The notes below the pieces were generated by a model, which was not told the DNA's origin, did no database searches, and saw only the letters and a list, made by a program, of their open reading frames with translations. This document shows, in pieces, positions 8,842-17,481 of a stretch of DNA of 64,000 bases. Position numbers and translations under genes: made by a program. Source of the stretch: Streptomyces griseosporeus (GTDB lineage: Bacteria > Actinomycetota > Actinomycetes > Streptomycetales > Streptomycetaceae); NCBI RefSeq assembly GCF_014656055.1, contig NZ_BNBR01000004.1, positions 635,081-699,080 of the forward strand, given 5' to 3'. The first letter of the stretch is position 1. The number at the start of each line of letters is the position of its first letter.

Positions 8842-10782
8842 CTACGCCCCGCCCACCGCCGTCAGCAGCGCCAGCGGCGCCGCGGCCGACCGCGACTCCC
8901 GGACGCACGCGTGCGGGTACGGCACCGGCTCCCCGTGCGTCTCCCGCCCGTACCCCGCGATGACCTCCGGCAGCCGGTGCCCCGCCGCCGTCGCCGCGTC
9001 CACCAGCCCGTGGGCCACCGCCCGCGCCTCGTCGTGCAGTCCGTACCGCGCCAGCCCCAGCGTGATCAGCGCGTTGTCGTGCGGCCACACCGACCCCCGG
9101 TGGTACGACAGCGGGTGGTACGCCGCCTGCCCCGCGGCCAGCGTCCGCACCCCCCACCCGGAGAAGAAGTCCGGCTCCAGCAGCCGCCGCCCGACCAGCT
9201 CGCCGTACTCCTTGTCGAGCAGCCCCGACCACAGCAGGTGCCCGGCGTCCGAGGCGAGCGCGTCGACCTGCCGGCCCTCGCCGTCCAGCGCGAGCGCCGG
9301 GAAGTCGTGGTCCGGCATCCAGAAGTCCCGCTGGAAGCGGTCCCGCAGGTCACCGGCGGCCTGCTCCAGCAGCGCCGCGTACGTCGCGTCCTCCCACACC
9401 GTCCGCGCCAGCCACGCCGTGCGCCGCAGCGCGTCGTAGGCGTACCCCTGCGCCCCCGCCGCCATCACCGGCCCGGTCGGCCGGGTGCCGTCGGCGGAGC
9501 AGATCGCGCCGGGGGAGTCCTTCCAGTTCTGGTTGGCGAGGCCGCCGCGGTCGGCGCGGTAGACGAGGTAGCCGCGGGAGGTCAGGCCCCCGTGGTCGAG
9601 CATCCAGCCGATCGCGGCGCGGGCGTGCCGCTCCAGCCGGCGGGCGGTCGCCGTGTCCCCGGTCTGCTCGACGTACGCGCCGAGCAGGACGAGGAAGAGC
9701 GGGGTGGCGTCGACGGAGCCGTAGTAGCGGCCGTAGGGCACCTGCCCGAAGTGGGCCAGCTCGCCGTGGCGCACCTCGTGCACGATCTTGCCCGGCTGGG
9801 CGACGGAGGCCGGCCCCGACTCGGTCGCCTGGGCCGCCGCCAGCGCCAGCAGGGTGGCGGCGGCCGGCTGGGGGCGGTAGGGGAGGGCGAAGAGGGAGGT
9901 GAGGAGGGCGTCGCGGCCCAGCAGGGTGAGGAACCAGGGCGCCCCGGCCGCGGGGACGCGCAGTTCCTCGCCGTCCGGGCCGGTCGCCGGGACCTGGAGC
10001 GCCGCGAGGTCGGCGAGGCCCCGCGCGCAGGCCGCGGCCAGCTCCGGCCAGCCGGTCGGGAAGGCCACGCCCTCCACGAACCGCCCCTCCAGCGCGAGGA
10101 GCTGCTCGGTGACGGACGCGGGGGAGCGGGGCACGCGCAGCGCCCGCTTCTCGCCGTGCGGCCGGGCCATCACCCGCACCGTCAGCTCCGCGGTGCCGTG
10201 CGGTTCCAGGTCGAGGGTCCACACCAGGCGGCGGGCGCCGGTGCCGGTCTCCTCCACGGCGTCCGGGACGGGCTCGGCCGTCACCGTCGTACAGGAACGC
10301 CACTCGCCCCGCCGGTAGGTGAACTCCAGCCCGTGGTCGAGGACCTGGCGGGAGCGTACGGCGCCGGACTTGGCGTAGGTGCGGTGGTCGGAGCGCAGCT
10401 CGAACTGGTCGGCGAAGTCGGCGTCGGCGGTGATGGCGAGCCGGACCGTGGTGCGCACCGGGCGGTTGCTGGTGACCCGCAGCAGGTCCACGAACGAGCC
10501 GTCGCCGACGGCCTGTTCGCGGAAGAGGGTGCAGGAGGGCGGTTCGTTGCGGCCGCCGCGCGGGACGAGCACGCAGCGCGCGATCTCGTCGCCGTCGGCG
10601 ACGGGCGTCAGCTCCTCCGGCACCGCGCCGTCGACGGTCAGCTGCCAGCGGCTGAGGTGCCGGGCGTCGCGCACGAACAGCCCGTCCGGGAAGCGGCCGC
10701 CCCGCGCCCCGCTGATCTCGCCGCCGTCGCCGACGGTCGCGAACGTCCCGCCGTACACGAGCAGATGGTGTCGTTCCGTCAT
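8842..10782 (-). CDS. Amylo-alpha-1,6-glucosidase / glycogen-debranching-type protein
   Basis: A 646-residue cytoplasmic protein of the glycogen debranching N-terminal (GDE_N-bis) plus (alpha/alpha)6 toroid architecture. The first ~230 residues are beta-rich, starting HHLLVYGGTFATVGDGGEIS. The toroid includes GWPELAAACARGLADL, FLTLLGRDALLTSLFALPY and the C-terminal YHPLSYHRGSVWPHDNALI, where the acidic catalytic residues of this fold lie. It probably hydrolyses an alpha-glucoside or related oligosaccharide. Its ATG overlaps the stop of the upstream hydrolase as ATGA, so translation is coupled. The nearby divergent ROK regulator points to sugar-induced expression. Confidence 0.88.
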   Translation of the reverse strand: MTERHHLLVYGGTFATVGDGGEISGARGGRFPDGLFVRDARHLSRWQLTVDGAVPEELTPVADGDEIARCVLVPRGGRNEPPSCTLFREQAVGDGSFVDLLRVTSNRPVRTTVRLAITADADFADQFELRSDHRTYAKSGAVRSRQVLDHGLEFTYRRGEWRSCTTVTAEPVPDAVEETGTGARRLVWTLDLEPHGTAELTVRVMARPHGEKRALRVPRSPASVTEQLLALEGRFVEGVAFPTGWPELAAACARGLADLAALQVPATGPDGEELRVPAAGAPWFLTLLGRDALLTSLFALPYRPQPAAATLLALAAAQATESGPASVAQPGKIVHEVRHGELAHFGQVPYGRYYGSVDATPLFLVLLGAYVEQTGDTATARRLERHARAAIGWMLDHGGLTSRGYLVYRADRGGLANQNWKDSPGAICSADGTRPTGPVMAAGAQGYAYDALRRTAWLARTVWEDATYAALLEQAAGDLRDRFQRDFWMPDHDFPALALDGEGRQVDALASDAGHLLWSGLLDKEYGELVGRRLLEPDFFSGWGVRTLAAGQAAYHPLSYHRGSVWPHDNALITLGLARYGLHDEARAVAHGLVDAATAAGHRLPEVIAGYGRETHGEPVPYPHACVRESRSAAAPLALLTAVGGA

Positions 10783-12197
10783 CCCCCATCCCCTCCCCTG
10801 ACTGCCGGCCGGTCCGCGGCCGGCCTGACGTTGTGGCTGCGGGTGTGCAGCAGATCGAGCGTGAGGGCCGCGGTCCAGCTGAAGCCGGTCGCGCCGCACG
10901 CCTCGCCGGTGTACGGGTCGACGTACTCGGCGAAGTCCGAGGTCCCGGCGGTGGCGATGAGCGCGTCGGCGAGCGCGTCGGCCAGGGCCCGCTCGTCGTG
11001 CACGCGCAGGCCCCGCTCCACCAGCCAGGCGGTGTTGAACCAGGCCGGCCCCCGCCAGTAGCGGTGCGGGTCGAAGGCCTCGCCGAGCAGGTCGTAGCTG
11101 GGGACCAGCCGGGTGGTGGCGCCCAGCCCGAAGTGCGGGCCGGTGAGGGTGCCGACGAGCGCGGCCACCTTCTCGCGCGGCAGCGTCGGCAGCAGCAGCG
11201 GCACCAGGCCGGAGACGCCGCGCTCGCGGATCGGTTCGCCGGTGCGCACGTCCCGGCAGAAGAACATGCCCTCGGCCGGGTCCCACAGCCGTTCGACCAG
11301 CGCGTGGGTGAGCCGCTCGGCCCGCGCGTGCCGGGCGGTGCCCGGCGCGCCCAGCTCGTGCGCGATCCGCGCGAGCGCGTGCTCGGAGGCGACCAGCAGG
11401 GCGTTGAAGGCGGGGTCCTCGACGGCGAAGTCACCGGGGCCGTCGGCGTATCCACGGTCGCGGTAGTCGGCGGCCAGCCGCACGTACCGCCCGTAGTCCA
11501 GATCGGTCGGCCGGTCCTCGGCCGCCCCGTGGTCGAGGTCGGCACGCCGGAAGGAACGGGCGGGCGCCGGGGTGATCCGGGACAGGGGAAGATCCCAGCA
11601 GGGGCTGTTGTCCATGCCCTGCTCCCACGGGTGTACGACGGACACCAGGCCGCCCCCGCCCAGGTCACGCCGGTGCAGCAGATAGCGGTGCCAGGCCGCG
11701 AGCCGTGGGTAGACCCGGGCCAGGAAGCCGCGCGTCCGCGACAGCCACGGGTCGGCGCAGTGCACCAGCCACGCCGCCAGCGCGTGCACCGGTGGCTGCA
11801 CGATGCCGGACGTCTGTACGGTGCGCGGGGCGCCCGCACCGCGACCGGCGGTGGCGGAGCGCCAGAAGTCGGGGCTGGGGAAGTACGCGTCGAGCGGGAC
11901 GGAGGGGTTGAAGACGATGTGCGGGACGCGTCCGTCGCCCCACTGCGCCGCCAGCAGCGTCTCCAGTTCCGTCTGGGCCCGTAACGGCGAGCGGTGGCGC
12001 AGCCCGATGGCGATGAACGCCGAGTCCCACGACCACTGGTGCGGGTACAGCCCGCGCGAGGGGACCGTGGAGCTGCCCGTCCAGTTCTCCTCCAGCACTC
12101 GCCCGGCCCTGAGCTGCAGAGTGTCCGCCGCGGGCGGCGGATCGTATGCGATGTCACGCTCGGTGGGACGGGTGGTGAGCTGGACAGTGCGATCCAC
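10779..12197 (-). CDS. MGH1-like (GH63/GH15-related) glycoside hydrolase
   Basis: A 472-residue (alpha/alpha)6 glycosidase. GLYPHQWSWDSAFIAIGL near residue 50 is the substrate-pocket signature of the GH63/GH37-like clan, with later YDLLGEAFDPHRYWRGPAW and EYVDPYTGEACGATGFSWTAA motifs. Relatives hydrolyse mannosylglycerate, glucosylglycerate or other alpha-glycosides, so this is a candidate compatible-solute or oligosaccharide hydrolase. GTG 12195-12197 is chosen because GGGGAG lies 6 bases upstream; the long open frame above it has no domain. It is the first gene of a two-gene operon with the debranching-type gene and is divergent from the ROK regulator. Confidence 0.87.
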   Translation of the reverse strand: MDRTVQLTTRPTERDIAYDPPPAADTLQLRAGRVLEENWTGSSTVPSRGLYPHQWSWDSAFIAIGLRHRSPLRAQTELETLLAAQWGDGRVPHIVFNPSVPLDAYFPSPDFWRSATAGRGAGAPRTVQTSGIVQPPVHALAAWLVHCADPWLSRTRGFLARVYPRLAAWHRYLLHRRDLGGGGLVSVVHPWEQGMDNSPCWDLPLSRITPAPARSFRRADLDHGAAEDRPTDLDYGRYVRLAADYRDRGYADGPGDFAVEDPAFNALLVASEHALARIAHELGAPGTARHARAERLTHALVERLWDPAEGMFFCRDVRTGEPIRERGVSGLVPLLLPTLPREKVAALVGTLTGPHFGLGATTRLVPSYDLLGEAFDPHRYWRGPAWFNTAWLVERGLRVHDERALADALADALIATAGTSDFAEYVDPYTGEACGATGFSWTAALTLDLLHTRSHNVRPAADRPAVRGGDGG

Positions 12198-12317
12198 TCG
12201 GGACTCCCCGAAAGACGTCCGGCCGACGGGTTCGGCCGTGGCCACCGTTGGGTTACGTCTATTTAACACGCAAAACTCACTATGTAATGCAGGCTTGGGA
12301 AACACAAGGGGGTGCGC
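12198..12317. promoter_or_regulatory. AT-richer divergent promoter region of the sugar hydrolase operon
   Basis: This 120-base gap separates the hydrolase operon from the ROK regulator. The stretch 12253-12300 is clearly AT-rich for this genome (tctatttaacacg, caaaactcac, tatgtaatg), as expected for promoters and a ROK operator. On the minus strand TTAAAT-like and on the plus strand TATGTA-like -10 hexamers can be read, but no -35 fits well and no perfect dyad is visible. Confidence 0.4.
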
Positions 12318-13544
12318 ATGACCGGACAGCCCGGCAGGACGGGACGCGGCGGGAGCCAGGCGAGCGCCGGCGATCTGCTCGAACTCGTCCGCAGCGGACG
12401 CGCCACGACCCGGGGCGCGCTCCAGCAGGTGACGGGCCTGTCCCGGGCCACCGTCGGCCAGCGTCTGGAGCGGCTGTTCCGCGCGGGCTGGCTGCGCGAG
12501 GGCGCGGGCGGCCCGGTCGACTCGCCGCTCGGCGGCCGGCCGTCCATCACCCTGGAGTTCGACGACGAGCACGCCGTCGTCCTCGCCGCCGACCTGGACA
12601 CCCGGCACGCCCGCGCGGCCCTGCTGACCCTGACCGGCGAGATCCTCGCCGAGCGCTCCGGCACGCTGGTCGTCGAGGACGGCCCCGACGTGGTGCTCGG
12701 CGCGCTGGGCGGCTGGTTCGCCGAGTTGCTGGAGCGGGCCGGGCACCGGGCGGGGGAGGTGTGCGGCATCGGCCTCGCGGTGCCGGGTCCGGTCGACAGC
12801 GAGACCGGCCGCGTGGTCCAGCCGCCGATCATGCCCGGCTGGGACGGCTACGACATAAGGGGCCGCCTCGCCCGCGCCTTCACCGAGCACACCGGCGCGG
12901 GCGCCGTCCCGGTCCTGGTCGACAACGACGCCAACCTGATGGCGTACGGCGAGCAGCGCACGGCGTACCCCGACTGCTCGGCGTTCGTGCTGGTGAAGGT
13001 CTCCACCGGCATAGGCGCGGGCGTGGTCGTGGACGGCTCGATCTACCGGGGCATCGACGGCGGCGCCGGGGACATCGGCCACATCCGGGTGCCGGAGGGC
13101 GCCGAGACGCTGTGCCGCTGCGGCTCCTACGGCTGTCTCGCCGCCGTGGCCAGCGGCGGCGCCGTGGCCCGGCGGCTGGGGGAGGCGGGTGTGCCGGCGG
13201 CGTCCGGCTCGGACGTACGGCGGCTGCTCGCGACCGGGCACCCGGAGGCGACGGGGCTCGCGCGGGAGGCGGGGCGCCGGGTCGGCGAGGTGCTGGCGAC
13301 GGTGGTGACGCTGCTGAACCCGGGCGTCCTGATGATCGCCGGAGATCTGGCCGGAACACCCTTCGTGACAGGCGTGCGGGAACTGCTGTACCAGCGGGCG
13401 CTGCCGCGCTCGACGGCCCACCTGGAGGTGGTCACCTCGCGGCTGGGGGAGCGGGCCGGGCTGGTGGGGGCGGGTGCGCTGGTCGTGGAGTACCTGTACG
13501 CGCCGGAGCGGGCGGAGGAGCGGCTGCGGGCGCTCGGGGTGTGA
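12318..13544 (+). CDS. ROK-family sugar-responsive transcriptional regulator
   Basis: A 408-residue ROK repressor. Residues ~15-75 form a winged helix (TTRGALQQVTGLSRATVGQR), then come two actin-like ATPase-fold halves with LVDNDANLMAYGEQ and the ROK signature segment GGAGDIGHIRVPEGAETL. The following CRCGSYGCL supplies the conserved zinc-binding cysteines. ATG 12318 is preceded by AAGGGGG at good spacing; a GTG six bases earlier is also possible. It is divergent from two glycosidases, which it most likely represses until their sugar is present. Confidence 0.93.
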   Translation: MTGQPGRTGRGGSQASAGDLLELVRSGRATTRGALQQVTGLSRATVGQRLERLFRAGWLREGAGGPVDSPLGGRPSITLEFDDEHAVVLAADLDTRHARAALLTLTGEILAERSGTLVVEDGPDVVLGALGGWFAELLERAGHRAGEVCGIGLAVPGPVDSETGRVVQPPIMPGWDGYDIRGRLARAFTEHTGAGAVPVLVDNDANLMAYGEQRTAYPDCSAFVLVKVSTGIGAGVVVDGSIYRGIDGGAGDIGHIRVPEGAETLCRCGSYGCLAAVASGGAVARRLGEAGVPAASGSDVRRLLATGHPEATGLAREAGRRVGEVLATVVTLLNPGVLMIAGDLAGTPFVTGVRELLYQRALPRSTAHLEVVTSRLGERAGLVGAGALVVEYLYAPERAEERLRALGV

Positions 13545-13950
13545 ATGGGGCGTTTCGCTCCGGATACTCGTCCGCATGGTGAAATCCGAGCCGGTGTGGC
13601 AGCGTGATTCTCGCCACCCCTGATCGGGGTAGCGCTCAGATGAGCGGTTGGTGGGCGACTGCACTTCTGGAAGGGGTGGCACTCAGTGCCACCTCTTGAT
13701 CGTTCAGCGACTGAATAACAGACGTGCCAAAAGCCGCTCATGTGAGCGCCCGCTGATGTCTACGGGCGTTGATGCCTTCAAGAAGTGAACACAAGGTCCG
13801 CCGATCGCTTGCCAAGCCTTGACTTTCGATCCGCTGGCGGACGACCGGTTACGGGCGCATGACGCGCAAGTGGACGTACCCATGAGCCTTCGATCTGGGT
13901 ATGTTCCTCGACGTCAGGGCAGCCACCGCGTCCTCGAGGAGTCGAGACCC
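13545..13950 (+). promoter_or_regulatory. Long upstream region of ppdK
   Basis: About 400 bases without a convincing gene precede ppdK. It holds a 19-bp palindrome at 13675-13693, a small hairpin GCTCA-tg-TGAGC at 13736-13747, and AT-richer segments at 13690-13735 and 13810-13830 (a TTGACT hexamer lies near 13819). Frames run through part of it in phase with ppdK but the codons are not GC3-biased before about 13900. It probably contains the ppdK promoter and a structured 5' leader. Confidence 0.45.
13675..13693. promoter_or_regulatory. 19-bp perfect palindrome upstream of ppdK
   Basis: GGTGGCACTCAGTGCCACC reads the same on both strands apart from the central base. It lies 257 bases before the ppdK start and 130 bases after the ROK gene stop. 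A symmetric site of this length suggests an operator for a dimeric regulator; no T-run follows, so a terminator is less likely. Confidence 0.5.
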
Positions 13951-16698
13951 GTGTCGGAAAACAAAGATCACCAGGGACCCGCGTCGGGCAACAGCGTTGA
14001 GGGCGTGAAGTTCGTTTACGACTTCACCGAGGGCAACAAGGACCTCAAGGACCTCCTCGGCGGCAAGGGCGCGAACCTCGCCGAGATGACGAACCTGGGC
14101 CTCCCCGTACCGCCCGGCTTCACCATCACCACGGAGGCCTGCAAGGTCTACCTGGACAGCGGCGAGGAGCCGGCGGCACTGCGTGACGAGGTGAGTGCGC
14201 ACCTCGACGCGCTGGAGCAGCGCATGGGCAAGAAGCTCGGCCAGGCCGACAACCCCCTGCTGGTCTCGGTCCGCTCCGGCGCCAAGTTCTCCATGCCCGG
14301 CATGATGGACACGGTCCTCAACATCGGCCTGTCCGACAAGTCCGTGAAGGGTCTCGCCGAGCAGGCCGGCGACGAGCGCTTCGCCTGGGACTCCTACCGG
14401 CGCCTCATCCAGATGTTCGGCAAGACCGTCCTCGGCGTCGACGGCGACCTCTTCGAGGAGGCCCTCGACAAGGCCAAGGAGACCAAGAAGGTCACGGTCG
14501 ACACCGACCTGGAGGCCGCCGACCTGAAGAAGCTGGTCACCACCTTCAAGAAGATCGTCAAGAAGGAGACCGGCCGGGACTTCCCGCAGGACCCGCGCGA
14601 GCAGATGGACCTCGCCATCCGCGCGGTCTTCGACTCCTGGAACGGCGACCGCGCCAAGCTCTACCGCCGCCAGGAGCGCATCCCCGGCGACCTCGGCACC
14701 GCGGTCAACGTCTGCTCGATGGTCTTCGGCAACCTCGGCCCCGACTCCGGCACGGGCGTGGCGTTCACGCGCGACCCCGCCAGCGGCCACCAGGGCGTCT
14801 ACGGCGACTACCTCCAGAACGCGCAGGGCGAGGACGTGGTGGCGGGCATCCGCAACACGGTCCCGCTCGCGGACCTGGAGAAGATCGACAAGAAGTCGTA
14901 CGACCAGCTCATGCAGATCATGGAGACCCTTGAGAACCACTACAAGGATCTCTGCGACATCGAGTTCACGATCGAGCGCGGCAAGCTGTGGATGCTGCAG
15001 ACCCGCGTCGGCAAGCGCACGGCGGGCGCGGCCTTCCGCATCGCCACGCAGCTCGTCGACCAGGGCCTGATCGACGAGGCGGAGGCCCTCCAGCGGGTCA
15101 CCGGCGCCCAGCTCGCCCAGCTGATGTTCCCCCGCTTCGACGAGGACGCGAAGGTCGAGCAGGTCGCGCGCGGCATCGCCGCCTCGCCGGGCGCCGCGGT
15201 CGGCAAGGCGGTCTTCGACTCGTACACCGCCGTCAAGTGGTCCCGCTCGGGCGAGAAGGTCATCCTGGTCCGCCGGGAGACCAACCCCGACGACCTCGAC
15301 GGCATGATCGCGGCCGAGGGCATCCTGACCTCCCGCGGCGGCAAGACCTCCCACGCGGCCGTGGTCGCGCGCGGCATGGGCAAGACCTGTGTCTGCGGCG
15401 CGGAGGAGCTGGAGGTCGACACCAAGCGCCGCCGCATGACGGTCCCCGGCGGCCACGTCGTCGAGGAGGGCGACGTCATCTCCATCGACGGCTCCTCCGG
15501 CAAGGTGTACCTGGGCGAGGTCCCGGTGGTCCCCTCCCCGGTGGTGGAGTACTTCGAGGGCCGCATGCACCCGGGCGCCGACGACGCCGACGAGCTGGTC
15601 GAGGCCGTCCACCGCATGATGGCCTTCGCCGACCGCAAGCGCCGCCTGCGCGTACGCGCCAACGCCGACAACGCCGAGGACGCGCTGCGCGCCCGCCGCT
15701 TCGGTGCCCAGGGCATCGGCCTGTGCCGCACGGAGCACATGTTCCTCGGCGACCGGCGTGAGCTGGTGGAGCGCCTGATCCTGGCGGACACGGAGGAGGA
15801 GCGCGAGGCGTCCCTCAAGGCCCTGCTCCCCCTCCAGAAGAAGGACTTCGTCGAACTCTTCGAGGCGATGGACGGCCTCCCGGTCACGATCCGCCTCCTG
15901 GACCCCCCGCTGCACGAGTTCCTCCCCGACATCACGGAGCTGTCGGTCCGCGTGGCCCTGGCCGAGTCCCGCCAGGAGCCCCACGAGAACGACCTGCGCC
16001 TGCTCCAGGCGGTGCACCGGCTGCACGAGCAGAACCCGATGCTGGGCCTGCGCGGCGTCCGCCTCGGCCTGGTCATCCCCGGCCTGTTCACCATGCAGGT
16101 CCGCGCGATCGCGGAGGCCGCGGCCGAGCGCAAGGCGGCCAAGGGCGACCCGCGCGCCGAGATCATGATCCCGCTCGTCGGCACGGTGCAGGAGCTGGAG
16201 ATCGTCCGCGAGGAGGCCGACAAGGTCATCGCGGAGGTCGAGGCGGCGTCCGGCACGCGGCTGAAGCTGGCGATCGGCACGATGATCGAACTCCCGCGGG
16301 CGGCGCTCACGGCCGGCCAGATCGCGGAGGCGGCGGAATTCTTCTCCTTCGGCACGAACGACCTGACCCAGACGGTGTGGGGATTCAGCCGTGACGATGT
16401 CGAGGCGTCTTTCTTCACCGCCTACCTGGAAAAGGGAATCTTCGGCGTATCGCCTTTCGAGACGATCGACAAGGACGGCGTCGGTTCCCTGGTGAAATCC
16501 GCCGCGGAAGCCGGCCGCCGTACGCGCCCCGATCTGAAACTCGGCGTCTGCGGCGAACACGGCGGTGACCCGGAATCCGTCCACTTCTTCCACGCGGTGG
16601 GCCTGGACTACGTCTCCTGCTCCCCCTTCCGCATCCCCGTGGCCCGCCTGGAGGCGGGCCGGGCGGCGACGCAGGCGGAGGGCAGCGACCACCGCTGA
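13951..16698 (+). CDS. ppdK: Pyruvate, phosphate dikinase
   Basis: A 915-residue cytoplasmic enzyme interconverting pyruvate, ATP and phosphate with phosphoenolpyruvate, AMP and pyrophosphate; it links glycolysis and gluconeogenesis. The ATP-grasp domain begins YDFTEGNKDLKDLLGGKGAN; the swivelling phosphohistidine domain has the catalytic His in TSRGGKTSHAAVVARGMG; the C-terminal PEP/pyruvate barrel has RTEHMFL, EIMIPLVGTVQELE, SFGTNDLTQ and the catalytic cysteine in LGVCGEHGGDP. GTG 13951 is chosen because GAGGAG precedes it and the conserved sequence begins 20 residues later; the frame stays open about 130 bases further up. Length fits the family (about 870-910). It stands alone with a terminator downstream. 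Confidence 0.96.
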   Translation: MSENKDHQGPASGNSVEGVKFVYDFTEGNKDLKDLLGGKGANLAEMTNLGLPVPPGFTITTEACKVYLDSGEEPAALRDEVSAHLDALEQRMGKKLGQADNPLLVSVRSGAKFSMPGMMDTVLNIGLSDKSVKGLAEQAGDERFAWDSYRRLIQMFGKTVLGVDGDLFEEALDKAKETKKVTVDTDLEAADLKKLVTTFKKIVKKETGRDFPQDPREQMDLAIRAVFDSWNGDRAKLYRRQERIPGDLGTAVNVCSMVFGNLGPDSGTGVAFTRDPASGHQGVYGDYLQNAQGEDVVAGIRNTVPLADLEKIDKKSYDQLMQIMETLENHYKDLCDIEFTIERGKLWMLQTRVGKRTAGAAFRIATQLVDQGLIDEAEALQRVTGAQLAQLMFPRFDEDAKVEQVARGIAASPGAAVGKAVFDSYTAVKWSRSGEKVILVRRETNPDDLDGMIAAEGILTSRGGKTSHAAVVARGMGKTCVCGAEELEVDTKRRRMTVPGGHVVEEGDVISIDGSSGKVYLGEVPVVPSPVVEYFEGRMHPGADDADELVEAVHRMMAFADRKRRLRVRANADNAEDALRARRFGAQGIGLCRTEHMFLGDRRELVERLILADTEEEREASLKALLPLQKKDFVELFEAMDGLPVTIRLLDPPLHEFLPDITELSVRVALAESRQEPHENDLRLLQAVHRLHEQNPMLGLRGVRLGLVIPGLFTMQVRAIAEAAAERKAAKGDPRAEIMIPLVGTVQELEIVREEADKVIAEVEAASGTRLKLAIGTMIELPRAALTAGQIAEAAEFFSFGTNDLTQTVWGFSRDDVEASFFTAYLEKGIFGVSPFETIDKDGVGSLVKSAAEAGRRTRPDLKLGVCGEHGGDPESVHFFHAVGLDYVSCSPFRIPVARLEAGRAATQAEGSDHR

Positions 16699-17005
16699 AT
16701 TCCGGCCCGGCATTTATCCCCGGGCCGGCCGATAAACCCCGGGTCCGCTGTCTGTCACCCGACCCTCAACCGATCGACAGCGGCCCCGGACAACGAAGAG
16801 GGCGGCACCCTTGTGCGGGGGTGCCGCCCTTTCGGTTTTGCCTTTGGTTACCGGGGGGTTGGCTTGTTTTGGGGACGTTTCTGCAGGGGTGGGGGTCACC
16901 TGATGGGATGGCTGCAGCCGACTGATCGTTTCTCCTGGTGATCCTGCCGCTACGGTGCGTGCTCGACGGTGGTCGACGGGGCTACCGACGATTGAGAGGG
17001 CATGC
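16699..17005. other. Intergenic region after ppdK with terminator
   Basis: About 300 bases between ppdK and the small secreted gene. It contains the strong terminator at 16799-16830 and then roughly 175 bases that must hold the promoter of the downstream group. A frame crossing it on the minus strand has no domain or bias. No clear -35/-10 pair was found. Confidence 0.5.
16799..16830 (+). terminator. Rho-independent terminator of ppdK
   Basis: AGGGCGGCACCC (16799-16810) pairs perfectly with GGGTGCCGCCCT (16819-16830) around an 8-base loop, followed by ttcggttttg. The 12-bp stem with a T-rich tail is a good intrinsic terminator 100 bases after the ppdK stop. Confidence 0.85.
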
Positions 17006-17434
17006 ATGAAGAAGGCACTGGTCGGGGCTGCGGCTGCTGGGCTGCTGCTGACGGCGTCGGGTACCGCGCTGGCCGCCTGGGCAGGAACGATCCCGAAACT
17101 GCACTCCCCAGGTGTCCAGTTCACGAACGGCACGTACAAGTTCAATCCGCCCAGCACCAACCACGGTGCCTTCGAGTGGCAAGGGCGGCTCGTCGACGCT
17201 GATGCGAACGACGGCCACAACGTCTACATGCTGGTCCGTATCGAGGCCCACGACTGGGTCCGCTACTACGGAAAGCAGAAGCGTGCGGTGGATATGCACC
17301 ACTCCAATTGGGATGGGGCGCAGATGTATACCCACAAGGTGAAGCTCAAGGCATGTCGGGACCGGGGATCGCTGCACCCGGACAACTGCTCGCGGGTTCA
17401 GGGGTACACCAACCCCCGCGACCCCGGCAACTGA
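17006..17434 (+). CDS. Small secreted protein of unknown function
   Basis: A 142-residue protein with a classical signal peptide, MKKALVGAAAAGLLLTASGT followed by ALA, cleaved before AW. The mature ~119 residues contain paired cysteines (KLKACRDRG and HPDNCSRVQ), many His/Asp residues, and aromatic segments (DWVRYYGKQKRAVDMHHSNW) suggesting a small beta-rich secreted domain. I do not recognise the family. Its frame ends 47 bases before the ABC ATPase start, so it may be co-transcribed with that exporter and could be its cargo or accessory factor. Codon use is less strongly GC3-biased than in ppdK. Confidence 0.8.
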   Translation: MKKALVGAAAAGLLLTASGTALAAWAGTIPKLHSPGVQFTNGTYKFNPPSTNHGAFEWQGRLVDADANDGHNVYMLVRIEAHDWVRYYGKQKRAVDMHHSNWDGAQMYTHKVKLKACRDRGSLHPDNCSRVQGYTNPRDPGN

Positions 17435-17481
17435 ATCCCACCGCTCGCACTTCCCAGGGGAACAAGATCAATACGTCAGAA

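Noticed and set aside
13849-16713. 954-codon open frame antisense to ppdK
   Set aside because: It lies wholly opposite a complete pyruvate phosphate dikinase and its translation is repetitive Val/Leu/Asp/Arg without domains, the usual mirror of a GC3-biased gene.
16714-17220. 168-codon minus-strand frame after ppdK
   Set aside because: It reads through the terminator hairpin and over the signal-peptide gene; no bias or domain.
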